A stretch of DNA of 47,190 nt, from contig JAZTYA010000017.1 of NCBI GenBank assembly GCA_045636705.1, positions 1 to 47,190 on the forward strand. The letters run 5' to 3'. Shown here one piece after another: positions 40,538 to 47,190 of this stretch. A program made the translations under genes and the position numbers. Origin of the DNA: SFWF01 sp045636705. GTDB lineage: Bacteria > Bacillota > Clostridia > Oscillospirales > Acutalibacteraceae. Each line of letters begins with the position of its first letter. Within the stretch, counting starts at the first letter, position 1. The notes under the pieces were generated by a model. The model did no database searches. It saw nothing but the letters and a program-made list of their open reading frames with translations, and was not told where the DNA came from.

Positions 40538-41229
40538 TATTAAAGTCTTCCGACTTAAACGGCTTTAAGGAAAATTATCTAACCCTTCAAATTTCTTGCC
40601 TTTTTGAGGGCTTTAAGAACTCCCCAATTGCTTCAAGCCTTTGGATTCAAGAGAATGAAGGTAAAATAGGTTCTATTATTTTAGGATACGGACAGACGGC
40701 TTACATCTCATTTATTGATGGGGATGAAAATGAGCTTTTAGCGTTTTTGTCTGCGCTTTCTTTCAAAAACATTGTGACCGACAAGGCTTTTTCCTTTTTA
40801 AACCTTTTAAGGGAAGACCGTGTTTTTAAAAAGTGCGTAGATAACACCGTTTGCGCCTTGCCCGAAATTCCAAGTCTTGCTAATCTTTACGAAGCATTAT
40901 CTTTTGGCAAAAGCGAAGATGTTTCTCTTCCCGATTTCGAGACCTTTGCACCCGATACATCCCATCTTTTAAGACACGGTTTTGCCTTTTCGGTTCTCAC
41001 TGATTTTGGTGGCGCTTTTGTGCATTTTTATAAGGGACAAGGTGTTTTAAAGGGCATTTCCGTCAAGGAATCTTTCCGTAAAAAAGGACTTGGCACCGAG
41101 CTTTTAAACGAAACTTTGGCCTTTTGTCCAAAGGGACTTTACGTCGCTACAACTAAGAGTGAAAACTTTTATTTAAAAAACGGCTTTTTAAAAGAGCCTT
41201 ATAAAATATATTCCGGAGAATTAAAATGA
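40534..41229 (+). CDS. GNAT-family acetyltransferase
   Basis: 231 aa, coupled by ATGA overlaps on both sides. The C-terminal 80 residues show the GNAT acetyl-CoA site: FVHFYKGQGVLKGISVKESF, the motif A turn RKKGLGTELLNETLAF, and the end ENFYLKNGFLKEPYKIYSGE. The N-terminal 150 residues (ILKSSDLNGFKENYLTLQIS, SSLWIQENEGKIGSIILGYG) form a second weaker GNAT-like or lid domain. The substrate is unknown. Position between peptidases and a PLP lyase points to an amino acid or small peptide. Confidence 0.82.
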   Translation: MILKSSDLNGFKENYLTLQISCLFEGFKNSPIASSLWIQENEGKIGSIILGYGQTAYISFIDGDENELLAFLSALSFKNIVTDKAFSFLNLLREDRVFKKCVDNTVCALPEIPSLANLYEALSFGKSEDVSLPDFETFAPDTSHLLRHGFAFSVLTDFGGAFVHFYKGQGVLKGISVKESFRKKGLGTELLNETLAFCPKGLYVATTKSENFYLKNGFLKEPYKIYSGELK

Positions 41230-42497
41230 ATCAATTTTTCAATATTGATGAAAGACTTTTAAAACTTGATATCAAAGCGCTCGAAAAATGCGAGCCTGTT
41301 TTCAAGGAAATTGATAAAATTACAAAACATAATCAGCACAAGGTGCTTTCTGCCTTTATAAAGAACGGCGTTAGCGAGGCTCATTTAGGGTTATCTACAG
41401 GTTACGGCTACGGCGACCGCGGAAGAGATACTCTAGAACAGGTTTTTGCCGACTGTGTAGGCGCTGAAGATGCGCTTATCCGCCACAATTTCGTTTCGGG
41501 TACACACGCTCTAACCGTTATGCTTTTCGGAGTGCTTCGACCTAACGATTCTATGCTTTGCCTTACAGGAAGACCCTACGACACCCTTATTGGTGTTCTG
41601 GGAATTGACGGTCATTCTGAAGGCTCTCTTAAGGATTTTGGCATTGAATATAACGAGGTGGCTTTAGGCACTGACGGACTTCCCGATTTAAAGGGAATAG
41701 AAATAGCCCTCAAAGAAAAATTCCACAAGGTGGCCTATATTCAGCGCTCTCGCGGATATAATCTCCGTCCCTCTTTAACTGTTGCACAGATAGGCGAACT
41801 TTGCAGCATTGTAAAAAAGGTTTCTCCGAACACCTTAATTCTTGTTGACAACTGTTACGGCGAGTTTGTAGAAGAAAACGAGCCTTTATCTGTTGGAGCC
41901 GACCTTATTGCAGGCTCTCTTATCAAAAACCCCGGTGGCGGAATTGCTATGACGGGTGGCTACATAGCTGGCAGGCACGACTTGGTTGAGCTTTGCGGAT
42001 ATCGTCTTACTGCTCCGGGTGTTGGTCGCGAGGTTGGCGCTTCGCTCGGTCAAAACCGTGAACTTTATATGGGTCTTTTTGCTGCACCTCACACGGTTGG
42101 CGAGGCTCTTAAAACTGCCGTTTACGCTTCGGCTTTGTTTGAGCTTTTAGGTTATACCTCTACTCCTCGTTTTGATGAAAAGAGGGCCGATATAATCGAA
42201 TGTATTACCCTTGGCAGTAGTGAAGCTTTAATTGCCTTTTGTCAAGGTATGCAAAAGGGCGCTCCTGTTGACTCTTTTGTTACTCCTGAGCCTTGGGATA
42301 TGCCGGGTTACACCGACCAGGTTATTATGGCTGCAGGCGCGTTTACCTTAGGCGCTTCTATCGAACTTTCTGCCGACGCTCCTCTTCGCGAGCCTTATGC
42401 GGCTTGGCTTCAGGGCGGTCTTAACTTCCATAGTGCTGAAGCAGGCATTTTGCTTGCAGCACAAAGTATGCTTGATAAAAATATTTTAAAACTTTAA
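41226..42497 (+). CDS. PLP-dependent methionine gamma-lyase family protein (aluminum-resistance type, COG4100)
   Basis: 423 aa, coupled to the GNAT gene by ATGA. The fold-type I enzyme shows HLGLSTGYGYGDRGRDTLEQ near the N-terminus, VSGTHALTVMLFGVLRPND (PLP phosphate region), LILVDNCYGEFVEENEPLSV with the Asp that contacts the pyridine nitrogen, and GSLIKNPGGGIAMTGGYIAG, where Lys is the Schiff-base lysine. The family is annotated as cystathionine beta-lyase or methionine gamma-lyase-like. Aluminum resistance comes from an old genetic screen and is not a proven chemistry. A sulfur amino acid substrate is likely. Confidence 0.9.
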   Translation: MNQFFNIDERLLKLDIKALEKCEPVFKEIDKITKHNQHKVLSAFIKNGVSEAHLGLSTGYGYGDRGRDTLEQVFADCVGAEDALIRHNFVSGTHALTVMLFGVLRPNDSMLCLTGRPYDTLIGVLGIDGHSEGSLKDFGIEYNEVALGTDGLPDLKGIEIALKEKFHKVAYIQRSRGYNLRPSLTVAQIGELCSIVKKVSPNTLILVDNCYGEFVEENEPLSVGADLIAGSLIKNPGGGIAMTGGYIAGRHDLVELCGYRLTAPGVGREVGASLGQNRELYMGLFAAPHTVGEALKTAVYASALFELLGYTSTPRFDEKRADIIECITLGSSEALIAFCQGMQKGAPVDSFVTPEPWDMPGYTDQVIMAAGAFTLGASIELSADAPLREPYAAWLQGGLNFHSAEAGILLAAQSMLDKNILKL

Positions 42498-42510
42498 AGG
42501 AGGGTAAAAA

Positions 42511-43179
42511 TTGAATAAGATTACAGCACACAAGGCGCTTTCAATGATTGCCCTTCCTAACGGCATTATGTACGCCTACTGTATAGATAAAACCGAAAAC
42601 GTTATGAGGGTCGGTTACAAAATGCTTTCGTTTGAGTCGGGTAAAATCTCAAACGTTTCAAAGAGCATCTTTACTCTTACAAAATTCGGGCCTGCTTACA
42701 AAGCGTTTGAAGCGAAAATTAAAAACTATCTTACCTGCTCTACCGTTCTGCTTGAAAACGGTCAACTCTTTATCGTTGAGCTTGACGGCTCGGCCTTAAT
42801 GATTGACAGTGACGGTACCGAGCTTTGGAGTGGCAAGCTTTCTTATCTTTCCTCTGCGCCCTCTTCGGTTACGGTGACAGACGGAAGTCTTTGGGCAGCT
42901 TACGCGGCTAAAAACGTTATTGTAAGATATAATTTACAAAACCTTCGTGAAGAGCTTCGTATTGGCGGCACAAACTCTGTTTTCAACGCTCCTATGAATC
43001 TCTTCCCTGCAGGCAAAAAACTCTTTGTTTGCAACTCGGGTAACAACGAAATTTGGAAGCTTGACCTATCTGACTTTTCTACCGAAAAATATTTTGAGTT
43101 TAATGAACCTTTGATTGATTATACCTTTGTTGGAAAATATGAAATCGCGGCGCTTGAGTCGGGTATATATCTTCTTTAA
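42511..43179 (+). CDS. Hypothetical protein with beta-propeller-like repeats
   Basis: 222 aa from a TTG with AAAGGAGGG upstream. I do not recognise the family. There is no signal peptide or membrane helix. Strands repeat at about 40-residue intervals with a pattern like a WD/PQQ-type blade: LFIVELDGSALMIDSDGTEL then W, GSLWAAYAAKNVIVRYNLQ, and LFVCNSGNNEIWKLDLSDF. That is too few blades for a full propeller, so a partial or dimeric one is possible. It is the last gene of the murD-M42 operon, before a strong terminator. A role as a structural or sensing partner of the peptidases is only a guess. Confidence 0.7.
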   Translation: MNKITAHKALSMIALPNGIMYAYCIDKTENVMRVGYKMLSFESGKISNVSKSIFTLTKFGPAYKAFEAKIKNYLTCSTVLLENGQLFIVELDGSALMIDSDGTELWSGKLSYLSSAPSSVTVTDGSLWAAYAAKNVIVRYNLQNLREELRIGGTNSVFNAPMNLFPAGKKLFVCNSGNNEIWKLDLSDFSTEKYFEFNEPLIDYTFVGKYEIAALESGIYLL

Positions 43180-43184
43180 AATTT

Positions 43185-43219
43185 AAACGGGATAATGATT
43201 TTCATCATTATCCCGTTTT
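43185..43219. terminator. Bidirectional terminator at the end of the murD operon
   Basis: A 15-bp perfect stem AAACGGGATAATGAT / ATCATTATCCCGTTT with a TTTC loop, then T residues. It also serves the convergent M3 peptidase gene. Confidence 0.87.
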
Positions 43220-43220
43220 T

Positions 43221-44906
43221 TTACTTTTGTGTTTCTAACCAAGATTTAACCGCTTGTACCGTTTTCTTTAAGTTTCCCTTTTCGTAAGGAATCGGCAAGC
43301 CTGCAGTTGTTACTAATTCGGCAAAGGTTTTTGTGCCTGCGCCGTCAACGAATTTAAAATACTTTTCCAGCGCCTTTTTATAATCCTCCAAACTTTCAGC
43401 AAAGAAACCGAAAGCTACCGCCTGAGCCATACAGTAATCGATATAATAAAGCGGATAAAGGTAGATATGGAGTTGTCTTTGCCAACCGCCACCCTCACTA
43501 TAAAAGGGCATATCCTCTAAATTAAGATAGGGGCGGTATTTTTTCTCTAAAGATAACCAAACCTTATCGCGTTCTTCGGGGGTAAGTTCACTTTTTTCGT
43601 ACATTATGTGTTGGAACTCATCCACCATACATCCGTAAGGTAAAAAGTTTAAGGCTTCGGCAGCGTGGTAGTATTCGTACCTGTCTGTTTCCTCAAAAAA
43701 GAAGTTTTTATGCCAAGGCATTGTCAAAAACTCCATTGACATTGAGTGAACCTCACAGGCCTCGATAGTAGGCGAAATATAGGAAGAAATAAGTCCCTTT
43801 CTGGCGGCGGTATAGTACGCAAAGGCGTGGCCTGCCTCGTGGGTTAGTACGTCGACGTCTCCTGAGGTGCCGTTAAAGTTTGAAAAGATAAAAGGCGCTT
43901 TATATAAAGCAAACTCGGTACAATATCCACCCGGCGCCTTACCCTTGCTTGACAGCAAATCAAAAAGCTCGTTTTCTTCCATAAAGGTTATGAACTCACT
44001 CGTTTCGTCGCTCATTTCCTTATACATATTTATTCCGGCTTTTAAAATTTCATCTGCCGTGCCTTTTGGCTTTACGTTGCCTTCTTTGAACATAAGGTCG
44101 TTATCGTATAAACGTATTTCGTTTACGTCTATTCGCTCTGCCTGTTCTTTTTTAAGCTCGCAAACTGTGGGCACAACCCACTTTACTATTTCGTTTCTAA
44201 AGGAAGCTACTTCATTTGGTCCATAACAGTTTCTGCCAAGGCGGTCGTAACCTAACTGCACAAAATTTTCATAACCTAATATTTTCGCCTGACGGTTTCG
44301 GTTTTTGATAAGCTCGTCATAAATGCGGTCAAATTCTTTTTTATTAGCGCTGAAAAACTCGGCATCCTTTAAGTATGCCTTTTTGCGAATTTCTCTGTCG
44401 GGTGACTGCTTATAAACGCCTAGCATCGGTAGTGGCAAGGTTTCCCCTTCCCACTCTACAGTTGCCGAAGCAAAAAGGCGCTGATATTCGCTCATAAGCT
44501 CGTTTTCTTCTGCCTGAAGCTCGATGGTTTCAGGGGATGAACTTTTAACGCCTAGCTCTAAATTTTTAAAGAAAAGGCTTCCTAAACTTTCTTCTATCTC
44601 TGCTTTGAAAGGGGAGCCTAAAAGAGCTAAGTTTAGGTTTCTGAACATATCACTGACTATGGGACCGTTATTATCAAAGAAATTGTTTTCTTCGTCGTAA
44701 AACTTATTATTAGTGTCAATAGTGTGTCTAACATAGGCTAAAGAGGCCATAGTGCCATACTCTTCCCCTATTTTTTCGCTTTCATAAAAGGCTGACAATA
44801 CATCTTCCTTTGTCTTAGCGTTTTTAATTCTTTGCTCTAAGGAAGATAAGTCTTCCTTAATCTTTTGGATGTTCGGTCTTGTATATACCATATTTTTAAA
44901 TTTCAT
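43221..44906 (-). CDS. M3-family oligoendopeptidase (PepF-like)
   Basis: 561 aa from the ATG at 44906, 8 nt after GGAG. Upstream in-frame codons reach into the promoter. The gluzincin site is VLTHEAGHAFAYYTA with His356, and the third ligand Glu lies in SPTIEACEVHSMSMEFLTMP. Other M3 features are GTSGDVDVLTHEAGH and the C-terminal region YPLYYIDYCMAQAVAFGFFA. The N-terminal helical cap is present (PNIQKIKEDLSSLEQRIKNA). It cleaves medium-sized peptides in the cytoplasm. Its promoter lies back to back with that of rnpB. Confidence 0.94.
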   Translation of the reverse strand: MKFKNMVYTRPNIQKIKEDLSSLEQRIKNAKTKEDVLSAFYESEKIGEEYGTMASLAYVRHTIDTNNKFYDEENNFFDNNGPIVSDMFRNLNLALLGSPFKAEIEESLGSLFFKNLELGVKSSSPETIELQAEENELMSEYQRLFASATVEWEGETLPLPMLGVYKQSPDREIRKKAYLKDAEFFSANKKEFDRIYDELIKNRNRQAKILGYENFVQLGYDRLGRNCYGPNEVASFRNEIVKWVVPTVCELKKEQAERIDVNEIRLYDNDLMFKEGNVKPKGTADEILKAGINMYKEMSDETSEFITFMEENELFDLLSSKGKAPGGYCTEFALYKAPFIFSNFNGTSGDVDVLTHEAGHAFAYYTAARKGLISSYISPTIEACEVHSMSMEFLTMPWHKNFFFEETDRYEYYHAAEALNFLPYGCMVDEFQHIMYEKSELTPEERDKVWLSLEKKYRPYLNLEDMPFYSEGGGWQRQLHIYLYPLYYIDYCMAQAVAFGFFAESLEDYKKALEKYFKFVDGAGTKTFAELVTTAGLPIPYEKGNLKKTVQAVKSWLETQK

Positions 44907-44926
44907 TGTATCAACTCCATATATTA

Positions 44927-44955
44927 ATCTTACCAAATAAATCACAATATTTCAA
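44927..44955 (-). promoter_or_regulatory. Promoter of the M3 peptidase gene
   Basis: On the minus strand TTGAAA, 17 bp, TAAGAT. Its -35 lies only 2 bp from the -35 of rnpB on the other strand. Confidence 0.5.
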
Positions 44956-44957
44956 CT

Positions 44958-44986
44958 TTGACAAACAAAGATTTTTATGTTATATT
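44958..44986 (+). promoter_or_regulatory. rnpB promoter
   Basis: TTGACA, 17 bp, TATATT. The start falls at about 44993, the first base of the P1 helix. Confidence 0.7.
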
Positions 44987-44992
44987 AAAAAC

Positions 44993-45375
44993 ACTCAGTT
45001 GGTTGGACGGCTGCGAATATTTTTATATTTGAGGAAAGTCCGGGCATCATAGGGCAGGATAGCGGCTAACGGCCGCCGAGGGCAACCTTAGGGAGAGTGC
45101 AACAGAAATATACCGCCGTTACGGCTTGTCTTTTGACTTGATTGCGGTTTTCCGCAGCCCATAACGGTAAGGGTGGAAAGGCGAGGTAAGAGCTCACCAC
45201 GGGAATGGAGACATCTCCCGTCTGTAAACCCTATCCGATGCAACGCTGACATGAAACTATACATCTGCCCGATGTGTTTCGAAAAGCGGCTAGAGCTTAT
45301 AGGCAACTATAAGTCGAGATAGATAGTCGTCAAAGGTGTATTCCTTACAGAACCCGGCTTACAGACCAAGTGGGT
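44993..45375 (+). ncRNA. rnpB: RNase P RNA
   Basis: About 383 nt. The universally conserved core is visible: GAGGAAAGTCCGGGC at 45031-45045 (the P4 5' strand region), GGGTGGAAAGGCGAGGTAAG in the specificity domain and ACAGAACCCGGCTTAC at 45347-45362 (P4 3' strand). P1 closes the ends: ACTCAGTTGGT at the 5' end pairs with ACCAAGTGGGT at the 3' end with one mismatch. This is the catalytic RNA that removes 5' leaders from pre-tRNA. It is followed by a strong terminator. The exact ends are inferred from P1 and the promoter. Confidence 0.95.
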
Positions 45376-45376
45376 A

Positions 45377-45409
45377 GAAAAAAGAGAAGATGAAGTCTTC
45401 TCTTTTTTC
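45377..45409 (+). terminator. rnpB terminator
   Basis: A 14-bp perfect stem GAAAAAAGAGAAGA / TCTTCTCTTTTTTC with a 5-nt loop, with a T run inside the 3' arm. Confidence 0.83.
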
Positions 45410-45411
45410 AG

Positions 45412-45675
45412 TTTTATTCGCCTTTCGGCGAGTTATATTGCTAAAGCAGTTATATGATGTTTCACATCGTTATATTGCCTTCGGCAGTTTAAAAGCGAAT
45501 AAAATATAACTAAAGCCACCAGGTTTTAATATCACTTGACCTAAAGGTCAAATATCACTCTGTGCAAAGCACAGAATATAACTTCAATGATTTTAGTCTT
45601 CTTTTTAAAATTTAGTCGCCTTTCGGCGAGTTATATTGCTAAAGCAGTTATATGATGCTTTATATAGTTATATTT
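45412..45675 (+). repeat. Tandem array of short hairpins separated by GTTATAT/ATATAAC heptamers
   Basis: Between rnpB and serC at least six small perfect hairpins follow each other: TCGCC/GGCGA (45418-45431), TGCT/AGCA (45439-45448), GATGT/ACATC (45456-45468), TGCC/GGCA (45476-45486), TTGACC/GGTCAA (45536-45551) and TCTGTGC/GCACAGA (45559-45575). The first four are spaced by GTTATAT, the later ones by ATATCAC and ATATAAC, the reverse complement. A 10-bp inverted repeat (TTTTATTCGC/GCGAATAAAA) encloses the first four. The first 42 nt recur exactly at 45616-45657. No ORF with a ribosome site is present. Function unknown. Confidence 0.72.
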
Positions 45676-45701
45676 TTATCGTTTTATTTTTAACAAAGTC
45701 C

Positions 45702-45730
45702 TTGAAATTTCAAAAATACTGCCGTATAAT
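45702..45730 (+). promoter_or_regulatory. serC promoter
   Basis: TTGAAA, 17 bp, TATAAT, downstream of the hairpin array and about 37 bp before the serC start. Confidence 0.65.
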
Positions 45731-45767
45731 ATATTATAATATATTTTTTCATAAAGGGGAAAATTTT

Positions 45768-46853
45768 ATGTATAACAGAATTTACAACTTTTCCGCAGGT
45801 CCTTCTATGCTTCCTGTTCCTGTTTTAGAGCAGGCAAGAGATGAAATGATGAACTATCAGGGCTCTGGCATGAGCGTTATGGAAATGTCTCACCGTTCCA
45901 AGGTTTATGATGCTATCATCAAAGAGGCAGAGGCTGACCTTCGTGATGTTATGAACATTCCTGACAACTACAAGGTAATGTTCCTTCAGGGTGGCGCTTC
46001 AATGCAGTTTGCAAACGTTGCTATGAACCTTATGAAGACCGGCAAGGCTGACTACATTGTTACAGGTCAGTTCTCGGGCAAGGCATATAAGGAAGCTCAG
46101 AAGTTTGGCGATGCTCATCTTGCAGCTACTACAAAGGATGAAAACTTTACAAGAATTCCCGAGCAGGATGAATTAAACCTTCGTCCTGATGCTGACTATG
46201 TTCACATCTGCTACAACAACACTATTTTCGGTACAAAGTGGAAGTACATCCCTGAGACCAACGGCGTTCCGCTAGTTGCAGATATGTCTTCTTGCATTCT
46301 CTCAGAGCCCGTTGACGTTACCAAGTTCGGTCTTATCTATGCAGGCGCACAGAAGAACGTTGCTCCCGCAGGTCTTACCATTGTAATCGCTCGTGAGGAC
46401 CTTCTCCGTGAAGATTTAGCTGACTTTGTTCCTACAATGTGCAACTATGCTACTATGGCAGAGAATGAGTCTATGTACAACACTCCTCCTTGCTATCCTA
46501 TCTATGTTTGCGGTCTTGTTCTTAAATGGATTAAGAGCATCGGCGGCCTCCAGCAGATGAAGGAAATCAACGTTAAGAAGGCTCAGATGCTTTACGATAC
46601 ACTTGATAACTCAAAGTTATTCTCTAACCCCGTTAAGCATTGCTGCCGTTCTATGATGAACGTAACCTTCCGTGCAGAAGATGAAGAAATCAACGCTAAA
46701 TTCGTTAAGGAAGCAACCGCTGCAGGTTTTGCTAACCTTAAGGGTCACCGCTCTGTTGGTGGTATGCGTGCTTCTATCTACAACGCAATGCCCACAGAGG
46801 GCGTAGAAGCTCTTTGCGAATTTATCAAAAAGTTCGAAGCAGAAAACGCTTAA
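45768..46853 (+). CDS. serC: Phosphoserine aminotransferase
   Basis: 361 aa from the ATG at 45768, after AAAGGGG. The longer open frame upstream crosses the promoter and the hairpin array and is rejected. It converts 3-phosphohydroxypyruvate and glutamate to phosphoserine. Class V aminotransferase features are RIYNFSAGPSMLPVPVLEQA, MSVMEMSHRSKVYD, VMFLQGGASMQFANVAMNLM (PLP phosphate contacts), VADMSSCILSEPVDV (Asp to pyridine nitrogen) and FGLIYAGAQKNVAPAGLTIV with the PLP lysine. The C-terminus GHRSVGGMRASIYNAM is the family signature. No serA or serB is adjacent. Confidence 0.97.
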   Translation: MYNRIYNFSAGPSMLPVPVLEQARDEMMNYQGSGMSVMEMSHRSKVYDAIIKEAEADLRDVMNIPDNYKVMFLQGGASMQFANVAMNLMKTGKADYIVTGQFSGKAYKEAQKFGDAHLAATTKDENFTRIPEQDELNLRPDADYVHICYNNTIFGTKWKYIPETNGVPLVADMSSCILSEPVDVTKFGLIYAGAQKNVAPAGLTIVIAREDLLREDLADFVPTMCNYATMAENESMYNTPPCYPIYVCGLVLKWIKSIGGLQQMKEINVKKAQMLYDTLDNSKLFSNPVKHCCRSMMNVTFRAEDEEINAKFVKEATAAGFANLKGHRSVGGMRASIYNAMPTEGVEALCEFIKKFEAENA

Positions 46854-46872
46854 AGCTTATCTTAAATTAATT

Positions 46873-46901
46873 AAAGCCACCAAGCAAAAACTTGGTGGCT
46901 T
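46873..46901 (+). terminator. serC terminator
   Basis: Stem AAGCCACCAAG / CTTGGTGGCTT with a 6-nt loop, 20 nt after the stop. Few T residues follow. Confidence 0.68.
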
Positions 46902-46915
46902 ATTCCATAATAATA

Positions 46916-46944
46916 AAAAGCACCGAAAATTCGGTGCTTTTTTG
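46916..46944. terminator. Bidirectional terminator between serC and the aldolase gene
   Basis: An 11-bp stem AAAAGCACCGA / TCGGTGCTTTT with a short loop and a T-rich run, serving mainly the minus-strand aldolase gene. Confidence 0.75.
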
Positions 46945-46949
46945 TTTTA

Positions 46950-47190
46950 TTAAGCTTTATTGATTGAACCGAAGAGTTCCATCTTTTCCTTAACGGTAGC
47001 CTTGATAGCCTCAAAGCCGGGTGCTAATACCTTTCTTGGGTCGAAGCCCTTACCTACCTGGTCCTTGCCTTCTTAGATGTACTGTCTTGTAGCAGCTACG
47101 AATGCTAACTGACACTCGGTGTTAACGTTAATCTTAGAAACACCTAAAGAGATAGCCTTCCTAATCATTTCAGCAGGGAGACCTGTGCCG
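46950..47190 (-). pseudogene. fba: Class II fructose-bisphosphate aldolase, C-terminal part, interrupted by an in-frame TAA
   Basis: The frame entering from the right edge reads GTGLPAEMIRKAISLGVSKI, NVNTECQLAFVAATRQYI, then TAA (47073-47075), and resumes in the same frame as EGKDQVGKGFDPRKVLAPGF and EAIKATVKEKMELFGSINKA before the normal TAA at 46950. This is a class II aldolase C-terminus, and the stop sits where homologues usually have Glu (GAA), so one base change explains it. The last 40 codons are fully conserved in appearance, arguing for a recent lesion or a sequencing error. Class II aldolase is a central glycolytic enzyme and normally not dispensable. The N-terminal part is outside the window. 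Confidence 0.82.

Noticed and set aside
45412..45675. CRISPR-like array
   Set aside because: The constant unit is only 7 nt, the units between are self-complementary, spacing is irregular and there are no cas genes.
45636..45767. N-terminal extension of SerC
   Set aside because: It crosses the TTGAAA-N17-TATAAT promoter and part of the hairpin array. The ATG at 45768 has a proper ribosome site and starts the conserved family sequence.
47073..47075. TAA read as an amino acid (code change)
   Set aside because: Many intact genes in the window end at TAA, so general reassignment is excluded.

Overview
The window looks like a chromosomal segment of a low-GC, Gram-positive anaerobe of the class Clostridia, probably an uncultured gut member of the Oscillospiraceae/Ruminococcaceae group. 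The evidence is a single-chain glycyl-tRNA synthetase, a two-gene SufC/SufB-like pair without SufS/SufU, a UPF0371/DUF1846 protein, an S15-PNPase pair, G5/3D and DacF cell-wall proteins, M42/M3/U32 peptidases, and promoters of the TTGACA-N17-TATAAT type with strong Shine-Dalgarno sites and several TTG/GTG starts. No phage, insertion sequence, CRISPR array, rRNA or tRNA was seen. The genus is inferred only loosely.

Layout. 1-4465: surface/carbohydrate genes, comprising a secreted discoidin-domain protein cut by the left edge, a parallel beta-helix lipoprotein and a divergent AraC regulator. 4474-5658: a cation/Ca2+ exchanger behind a yybP-ykoY (Mn2+) riboswitch with a terminator platform. 5666-8915: gtrA, then the rpsO-pnp operon on the minus strand. 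8924-15382: a U32 protein, an independent phosphoglycerate mutase-like enzyme, and an MFS transporter overlapping a GH2 glycosidase. 15409-15978: a small XRE regulator behind a long structured leader that starts with one arm of a 19-bp inverted repeat and ends in a terminator. 16033-23677: glyS, a small hypothetical, sufB-like/sufC, an ABC-F ATPase, tspO and DUF1846. 23757-25980: a cohesin-like secreted protein, a 40-aa peptide, an anchored Ser/Thr-rich protein and a 44-aa hybrid paralogue, with a local duplication. 26263-27899: acyl-ACP thioesterase and an EamA exporter. 27982-32817: mnmA, a LUD protein, dacF, pgi and a small P-loop protein. 33215-34471: a G5/3D wall protein. 34472-36967: ZIP transporter and phosphohexomutase. 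37141-43179: a tightly coupled operon of murD, two M42 peptidases, a GNAT, a PLP lyase and a propeller-like hypothetical. 43221-46944: M3 oligopeptidase, RNase P RNA, a tandem hairpin array and serC. 46950-47190: the end of a class II fructose-bisphosphate aldolase gene with an in-frame TAA.

Functionally this is mostly housekeeping (RNA processing, translation, Fe-S assembly, glycolysis, serine synthesis, cell wall) with accessory islands for polysaccharide interaction and surface proteins. The most unusual material is non-coding or very small: the XRE leader RNA, the hairpin array after rnpB, the duplicated small-peptide cassette, and several long leader hairpins (pnp, dacF). The aldolase stop codon is either a real lesion or a base error.
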